From NCBI GenBank assembly GCA_016872285.1, contig VGZZ01000001.1, forward strand, positions 1-34,235: 34,235 nt of DNA, in the 5' to 3' direction. The first letter of the stretch is position 1. Every line of letters starts with the position of its first letter. Both the position numbers and the translations under genes were made by a program. The stretch comes from SAR202 cluster bacterium (GTDB taxonomy: Bacteria > Chloroflexota > Dehalococcoidia > Lucifugimonadales > GCA-2712585). The notes below the pieces were generated by a model, which worked only from the letters and a program-made list of their open reading frames with translations, did not search any database and was not told where the DNA came from. Below, piece by piece: positions 29,986-34,235 of the stretch.

Positions 29986-32079
29986 CTACCTCCTCCCAAA
30001 CTCCCTCTCCAAGTGCCTGGAACTCAAATGCAGCATCGTCGGCCTCCCATGTGGACACGTATGCGGGTTCACCGCCCCCTCCAGCAGCCGCACCATCTCC
30101 TCCATCTCCCGCTGGCTAAGTCCCTTCCCCGCTCTTACTGACCCGTGGCACGCTATCGACGCCGCCAGCGCCTCCCGCCGGTCCTTCACTCTCGCCTCCC
30201 TTGACATCATCTCCACCACCTCCAGGAACCCCCTCGACGGGTCCCCCTCCCCCATAGCCACAGGCGCCGCCCTCAGCAGATACGACCCTCCCCCAAACGC
30301 CTCCAGCGAAAACCCGTAAGCCTCCATCTCTTCCCTCGACTCCTCCACGACTCCCGCCTGCAGCGCGTCCACCTCCACCGTCACCGGCTCCAACAGCGCC
30401 TGCTGCGACGGCTTCCCCTCCTTCATCTCCCTCAATATCCGCTCGTACAGCACACACTCGTGCGCTGCATGTTGGTCGATTAAAAATATCCCGTCCGGTC
30501 CCTCCGCCACAATGTACGTCGACGACGCCTGCCCCAGCACCCGCAGCCTCGGCCCCGCCTCCTTCAGTGTGGGGGACTGTCCCATCTCGTCTGGTCCTCT
30601 CCCCCCTTGAGGCCTGTCCTGAGCCTGGTCGAAGGAGGGAGAGCTAGAGAGGGGGGTCGGGGTTGGGCGGGCGGATGTCCCAGACCCCAACGGAGCCTGG
30701 TAGTCCATCGGCGAAAGCCTCAACCCGCCTTCCGCTCCCCTCGACGGCAAATGCACCGTCGGCACCGGCGACGCCTCCACCAGCGCCGCCCTCACCGCCT
30801 TCTGCACCGAGCTGAACGCCCTGTCCTCGTTCCTGAACCGCACCTCCCGCTTGGCCGGATGCACGTTCACATCCACTTCCTCCGGCGGCACGGTCAAGTT
30901 AATAACCGCCAGCGGATACCTCCCCTGCGGCATCAGCCCCTTGTAGGACTCCTCCAGCGCGACCAAAAGCAATCGGCTCTGCACCCACCGTCGATTTACA
31001 AAAAACGTTATCTGGCTTCTATTCGACCTCTCCAGCGACGGCGGCCCCACATACCCCTCCACCTCATACCCCCGCCGCCTGCCGGAAGCCTGCCCTTGGC
31101 TCCCCTGGTCTCGCCTTCCTCCGCTTCTTGCCGTGGAAGGACCAAGAGCCTGTTCTGAGGAAGCCTGCCATGAGCCTGATCGAAGGGTCGAAGGAAGAAG
31201 GACCTCCCCTTCAGGTCCCTTCTCCCCTTGTGGGAGAAGGTTAGGATGAGGGGTGAAACCCTGCTGACCAGGCTCCATCTGGCTGGCTGCTTCTCGTTGG
31301 GTCTCCCCGTCTACTCCTCTCCCTCCTTGAGGGTGAGAGCTAGAGAGAGGGATCGGGGTGGTAAACGGTGGGTTCTCTCCCTCATCCTCCAACTCACCCC
31401 TCCGCCCTCCCACAGCCAGCAGCCGCCTCGCCGTCTCCGCCCCATATACCGACGCCACCGCCTCCTCCATCCGACCCGTCCCCGTCGACCGCAGCGAATC
31501 GCTCCCATCCATCGTCAAATGAAATCGTACTTCTGGAAAAGCCAGGATAAACTTTGAAATAAGGTCTTTTATCCGCCCCGACTCCGCTGTAGGCGACCGC
31601 AGGAACTTTCGACGCGCCGGCACGTTCTCGAACAGGTCCGTCACCGTCACCGACGTCCCCACGGGGCTCCCCGCCGGCCCCTCCCTCTCTACCGCGCCCC
31701 ACTGGAGCCTCACCTCCCACCCCTGCTCAGACCCCGCCGACCGTGTCAGCATCCGCACCCGAGACACCGACGCTATGCTCGGCAGCGCCTCCCCTCTAAA
31801 CCCCAGCGTGGCGATCTGCTCCAGGTCTTCAATATCTTTTAGCTTGCTCGTAGCGTGGCGCTCAAAGGCCAGCGCGGCTTCTTTCGACTCTATCCCCCGC
31901 CCATTATCCACCACCCGGATCAACTCTGCCCCGCCGGCCCTCACCTCCACCGTCACCTGCGTCGCCCCTGCGTCCAGGGAATTCTCCACCAGCTCCTTCA
32001 CCACCGACGCAGGCCGCTCCACCACCTCCCCCGCCGCTATCTTAGACGCTACATCGCCTGCCAGTACCCTAATCGCCAT
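29986..32079 (-). CDS. mutL: DNA mismatch repair protein MutL, with in-frame repeat insertions
   Basis: Predicted 697-residue MutL with all GHKL ATPase motifs: ELVENSLDAGAT (30-40), VVDNGRGI (56-63), HATSKL (75-80), TLGFRGEALPSI (91-102) and GTSVTVTDLFENVPAR (141-156). The C-terminal nuclease signature DQHAAHE...YE fits DQHA(X)2E(X)4E at 535-546, with ACHGSVR (643-649) and CPHGRP (675-680), so this is an endonuclease-type MutL that nicks the error strand after MutS. Residues about 229-335 are an extra, low-complexity insert inside the N-terminal region, just before EGYVGPPSLERSNRSQ, where other MutL proteins have only a short loop. It and the linker (about 470-500) carry translated copies of the intergenic repeat family. 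ATG 32079. Confidence 0.93.
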   Translation of the reverse strand: MAIRVLAGDVASKIAAGEVVERPASVVKELVENSLDAGATQVTVEVRAGGAELIRVVDNGRGIESKEAALAFERHATSKLKDIEDLEQIATLGFRGEALPSIASVSRVRMLTRSAGSEQGWEVRLQWGAVEREGPAGSPVGTSVTVTDLFENVPARRKFLRSPTAESGRIKDLISKFILAFPEVRFHLTMDGSDSLRSTGTGRMEEAVASVYGAETARRLLAVGGRRGELEDEGENPPFTTPIPLSSSHPQGGRGVDGETQREAASQMEPGQQGFTPHPNLLPQGEKGPEGEVLLPSTLRSGSWQASSEQALGPSTARSGGRRDQGSQGQASGRRRGYEVEGYVGPPSLERSNRSQITFFVNRRWVQSRLLLVALEESYKGLMPQGRYPLAVINLTVPPEEVDVNVHPAKREVRFRNEDRAFSSVQKAVRAALVEASPVPTVHLPSRGAEGGLRLSPMDYQAPLGSGTSARPTPTPLSSSPSFDQAQDRPQGGRGPDEMGQSPTLKEAGPRLRVLGQASSTYIVAEGPDGIFLIDQHAAHECVLYERILREMKEGKPSQQALLEPVTVEVDALQAGVVEESREEMEAYGFSLEAFGGGSYLLRAAPVAMGEGDPSRGFLEVVEMMSREARVKDRREALAASIACHGSVRAGKGLSQREMEEMVRLLEGAVNPHTCPHGRPTMLHLSSRHLEREFGRR
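30590..30670. repeat. Family A repeat inside mutL (linker)
   Basis: TCTGGTCCTCTCCCCCCTTGAGG, CCTGTCCTGAGCCTGGTCGAAGGA and GGGAGAGCTAGAGAGGGGGGTCGGGGT match the intergenic copies. It encodes, in frame on the minus strand, about residues 470-497 of MutL (PTPLSSSPSFDQAQDRPQGG). Confidence 0.85.
31107..31256. repeat. Family A repeat cluster inside mutL (ATPase-region insert)
   Basis: The part near 31203-31256 (CCCTTCAGGTCCCTTCTCCCC, then TGTGGGAGAAGGTTAGG) and the adjoining GAGCCTGATCGAAGGGTCGAAGG module encode about residues 275-325 (FTPHPNLLPQGEKG and STLRSGSWQ). Confidence 0.75.
31309..31362. repeat. Family A repeat inside mutL (ATPase-region insert, second copy)
   Basis: CCTCTCCCTCCTTGAGGGTGAGAGCTAGAGAGAGGGATCGGGGT is the same type as at 27161. 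It is read in frame on the minus strand as about residues 240-257 (TPIPLSSSHPQGGRG). Confidence 0.8.
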
Positions 32080-32134
32080 GCCCTTATGTTACCACAACAC
32101 CAGACTTAGGGGTTCTCAGATGTCATCCATAAGG

Positions 32135-32169
32135 GACCAAGAGGAGATGAGCGTCATCTCCTCTTGGTC
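32135..32169. terminator. Perfect 16-bp hairpin between the CBS gene and mutL
   Basis: GACCAAGAGGAGATGA (32135-32150) pairs exactly with TCATCTCCTCTTGGTC (32154-32169) around GCG. On the minus strand it is about 210 nt after the CBS gene and 56 nt before the mutL start, so it can be a terminator or a 5' regulatory hairpin. No U run follows on either side. Confidence 0.5.
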
Positions 32170-32187
32170 TGGGTCTCGGGGTGTCCC

Positions 32188-32320
32188 ATCAGGTTCTCCC
32201 CCTTCGGCCTGGAAGGCGAAGGGGGAGTTAGAGGGGGTTGTGGTTTTATTAATCTCTTTCCCTCTTCTCCCGATTACGGGAGAAGAGGGACAAAGGGTGA
32301 TGAGGGTTCCCCGTTGATTC
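32188..32320. repeat. Composite family A repeat (two hairpins)
   Basis: CATCAGGTTCTCCCCCTTCGG, GAAGGCGAAGGGGGAGTTAG, AGGGGGTTGTGG, CCCTCTTCTCCCG / CGGGAGAAGAGGG and ACAAAGGGTGATGAGGGTTC. The module order is the same as in the copy at 5427-5552. Confidence 0.82.
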
Positions 32321-32381
32321 CAAGGCCTGCCCTCGCATCAGCAGACCCCACATTTGGAGCCCCCGCACCCGCGGCCCGCCC

Positions 32382-32837
32382 CTACCTGTTCGGCGGCGCC
32401 CCGCTAATGTCCGCCAGCGCCGACTCTCTATCCTTCGCCAGCGCCAGGTCCCCTATCGATACAAACCCCACCGGCCTGTCCCCATCCACTACCGGCAGCC
32501 GTCGAATCGCCTTCTCGCGCATCAACCGCACCGCCTGGTCCGCGTCATCCGTCGACGATACTGTAACCAGATCCTTGCTCGTTATCTCCTCCAGCTTCGT
32601 CGTGGATGGGTCTTTCCCTTGAGCAATAGCCCTGACCACTATATCCCTGTCCGTCACAATCCCTAAGATCTTGCTGTCCTCGCCGATGACCACTACGTCG
32701 CCAATATCATTCTCCCGCATCATGTTCGCCGCCTCCCAGATGGAAGCGGACTTCGGCAGCGACTTCAGATTATTATTCATCACATCCTGTACCGTCTGCG
32801 CCACAACTCCACCTTTTTCTTTCTCGGCTTCGACCAC
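32382..32837 (-). CDS. CBS-domain pair protein
   Basis: Predicted 151-residue stand-alone Bateman module. CBS1 is at about 18-72 (TVQDVMNNNLKSLP ... ILGIVTDRDIVVRAI), CBS2 at about 84-138 (ITSKDLVTVSSTDDADQAVRLM ... RPVGFVSIGDLALAK). The VTDRD and SIGDLA segments are the usual adenosine-nucleotide contact motifs. Such two-domain proteins sense AMP/ATP or related ligands and act as energy or redox modulators; their partners are seldom obvious. The start is GTG 32837. It lies downstream of amt on the same strand, separated by the amt terminator and 236 bases, so it is probably a separate unit. A hairpin and repeat follow. Confidence 0.92.
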   Translation of the reverse strand: MVEAEKEKGGVVAQTVQDVMNNNLKSLPKSASIWEAANMMRENDIGDVVVIGEDSKILGIVTDRDIVVRAIAQGKDPSTTKLEEITSKDLVTVSSTDDADQAVRLMREKAIRRLPVVDGDRPVGFVSIGDLALAKDRESALADISGAPPNR

Positions 32838-33010
32838 GTTGCCTGGTCATCGCCGTTATTGCTCGACGCCCCCTACATCGAACGTTCTCTTGGGCGGCGT
32901 CCATCTCCATTCTTTAAGACTATTACTTGAATGCTAGATGTCATCATCCAAAAGTTTTAAACAAGACAGGAAATTCCACTCGCGCTTGTCTACAAACATG
33001 CGCCACCAAT

Positions 33011-33043
33011 AAAAAGGGGCTGTCCGGCGCGCCGGACAGCCCC
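33011..33043 (-). terminator. Rho-independent terminator of amt
   Basis: On the minus strand GGGGCTGTCCGG / CCGGACAGCCCC (33016-33027 with 33032-33043) around CGCG is followed by TTTTT (33015-33011). It lies about 30 nt after the amt stop. This is the best-formed terminator in the window. Confidence 0.95.
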
Positions 33044-33073
33044 CGAGATCAGGTGGTTGAAGCAGCCTAGAGC

Positions 33074-34234
33074 TTAATGCACCACACCGTACGCCACTTC
33101 CCCATGCTGGCTCACGTCCAGCCCCCTCGTCTCTTCCTCCTCCGACACCCTCAGGCCAATAGTCTTCTTCAACACCCACAGGATGCCGCAGGTCCCCACA
33201 AAAGCCCAGGCAGACGCCACTCCAATCGTCACCACCTGCCACAGTATCTGCTCGCCCCGTCCCATACCCGGTTGAGTCAGCGCCTCGAAGCTCAGGTACC
33301 CTACCCCTACGAATAACCCTGTGGCCAGAATACCCCAAGCGCCCGCCACACCATGCACCGCCCAAACGTCCAGCGAGTCGTCAAATCCCATCCTTGTCTT
33401 TATCTTTACCGCGGCGTAGCACGCCAGGCCTGCCACAAACCCGATCGCGATAGCCGGCATCGGCCCCACAAACCCCGCCGCAGGCGTTATAGCCGCCAGT
33501 CCCACCACCGCTCCCACAGCGGCCCCTACCACGCTAATCTTATTCGTGGCCTGCCAGTAGAGCGCCACCCAGGTCAGCGCCGCCGTGCAGGCCGCCGTGT
33601 TCGTCACCACAAAGGCGTTGGTGGCCGCCCCCAGCGACGACAGCGCGCTCCCCGCGTTAAACCCAAACCACCCAAACCAAAGCAGTCCCGTTCCCAGAAT
33701 TACAAAAGGAATGTTGGCCGGCTCCATCTTCTCAGAGCCTGATTGTATCCGCCTGCCAAAAATCAGGGCCGCCGCCATCGCCGCTACGCCCGCGCTTATA
33801 TGCACCACCGCGCCTCCGGCAAAGTCCAGCGCCCCCTCTCCGCCCAGCGCTCCCAGCCAGCCGTTGGTGCTCCACAGCCAGTGCGCCAGCGGCGCGTACA
33901 CAATCGTCGACCACAAAATCAGGAACACCACTATGGTCCGGAACCTCACCCGCTCCACAATTGCCCCTGTGATCAAAGCAGGCGTTATAATCGCGAACTT
34001 CGCCTGGAATATCATGAACGCCTGATGCGGTATCGTCGCCGAATACGGCCCCGCCTCCGTCGCCGACACGTCCTTCAGCCCAAACCACTTCAGATTCCCC
34101 ACCAGGCCCCATCCCTCCCAGTCCGGCCCAAAGGCTAGGCTGTAACCCCACAGCACCCATACCAGCCCTACCACAGCCATCGCTATGAAGCTCAGCATCA
34201 TCGTGTTCAGCACATTCTTCTGGCGCACCAGCCC
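33074..34234 (-). CDS. amt: Ammonium transporter (5' end outside the window)
   Basis: At least 386 residues of an Amt/Rh-family channel that carries ammonium across the inner membrane as a trimer. The frame is open to the window edge and enters as GLVRQKNVLNTM, the usual sequence of the third span region, so the true start lies beyond the window and the GTG at 34228 is internal. Visible family motifs are GAIVERVRF, DFAGGAVVHISAG with the first pore His, and DDSLDVWAVHGVAGAWG with the second pore His of the twin-His gate. The polar cytoplasmic tail (EEEETRGLDVSQHGEVAY) matches the region that contacts PII proteins. No PII gene (glnK) follows it, as the terminator comes right after the stop; it may be upstream of the window edge or elsewhere. 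Confidence 0.95.
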   Translation of the reverse strand, partial: GLVRQKNVLNTMMLSFIAMAVVGLVWVLWGYSLAFGPDWEGWGLVGNLKWFGLKDVSATEAGPYSATIPHQAFMIFQAKFAIITPALITGAIVERVRFRTIVVFLILWSTIVYAPLAHWLWSTNGWLGALGGEGALDFAGGAVVHISAGVAAMAAALIFGRRIQSGSEKMEPANIPFVILGTGLLWFGWFGFNAGSALSSLGAATNAFVVTNTAACTAALTWVALYWQATNKISVVGAAVGAVVGLAAITPAAGFVGPMPAIAIGFVAGLACYAAVKIKTRMGFDDSLDVWAVHGVAGAWGILATGLFVGVGYLSFEALTQPGMGRGEQILWQVVTIGVASAWAFVGTCGILWVLKKTIGLRVSEEEETRGLDVSQHGEVAYGVVH

Positions 34235-34235
34235 C

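Larger units (their letters stand above)
32080..32381. other. Intergenic region upstream of mutL, downstream of the CBS gene
   Basis: This 302-base gap holds the hairpin at 32135-32169 and the two-hairpin repeat at 32188-32320, listed separately. A mutL promoter should lie between 32080 and about 32134, but no clear boxes are seen. Confidence 0.6.

Noticed and set aside
1-34235. tRNA, rRNA, CRISPR array, insertion sequence or prophage
   Set aside because: I looked in all gaps and saw no cloverleaf, rRNA or spacer-repeat pattern, and no transposase or integrase gene.

Overview
The window reads as a piece of a G+C-rich bacterial chromosome with very strong C/G preference at third codon positions. 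The dnaG-rpoD pair, the single full-length group 1 sigma factor, the intergenic repeat types and the overall gene flavour suggest a Chloroflexota (Dehalococcoidia-like) genome. That is an inference from style; no rRNA or other firm marker is present. Genes are mostly housekeeping, in short operons on both strands, separated by repeat-rich gaps.

Layout. 1-5.2 kb: tail of a solute-binding protein, an S9 peptidase, a probable 49-residue membrane protein, an M16 protease and an MBL-fold hydrolase. 5.5-9.8 kb: a soluble three-PAS histidine kinase and a secreted lipoprotein with six tandem DUF5666-like repeats. 10.1-16.3 kb: lysA, DNA polymerase III delta' (holB), then on the minus strand PAP2, CvpA and HNH proteins, and on the plus strand cmk-plsC. 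16.7-20.8 kb: dnaG-rpoD and a MarR regulator broken by one extra base in a C run. 21.1-23.8 kb: a secreted HExxH peptidase and a small twin-arginine-signal protein. 23.9-28.2 kb: a methyltransferase/DsrE island with a divergent LysR regulator. 28.5-34.2 kb: a frameshifted MFS transporter, mutL carrying in-frame repeat insertions, a CBS-pair protein and the ammonium transporter amt (cut by the window end).

The most interesting region is 25.07-26.25 kb (minus strand). Two consecutive genes, a DsrE-family protein and an ArsM-like SAM methyltransferase, are each interrupted by one in-frame UGA exactly where the family has a redox cysteine. Each continues in the same frame with clearly conserved family sequence, and each UGA is followed at a bacterial-SECIS-like distance by a stem-loop with G in the apical loop. 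The simplest reading is a tandem selenoprotein operon (Sec in a UxxC motif in DsrE, Sec in the WTG-U-IAGAL motif of the methyltransferase), only 17 nt apart. It is flanked by a TehB-like and an Rv2258c-like methyltransferase, so a selenium-dependent metalloid or chalcogen methylation/detoxification pathway is a reasonable hypothesis. The Sec machinery (selA, selB, selC, selD) is not in the window.

A second theme is repeats. A composite palindromic repeat family (CT-rich arm, loop, GA-rich arm, then a tail such as AAAGGGTGATGAGG) occurs at nine or more intergenic places and three times inside mutL, where it adds in-frame peptide. A second family (GTCATTCTGAG...GAATCT) occurs five times. Many of these hairpins lie just downstream of genes and may double as terminators.
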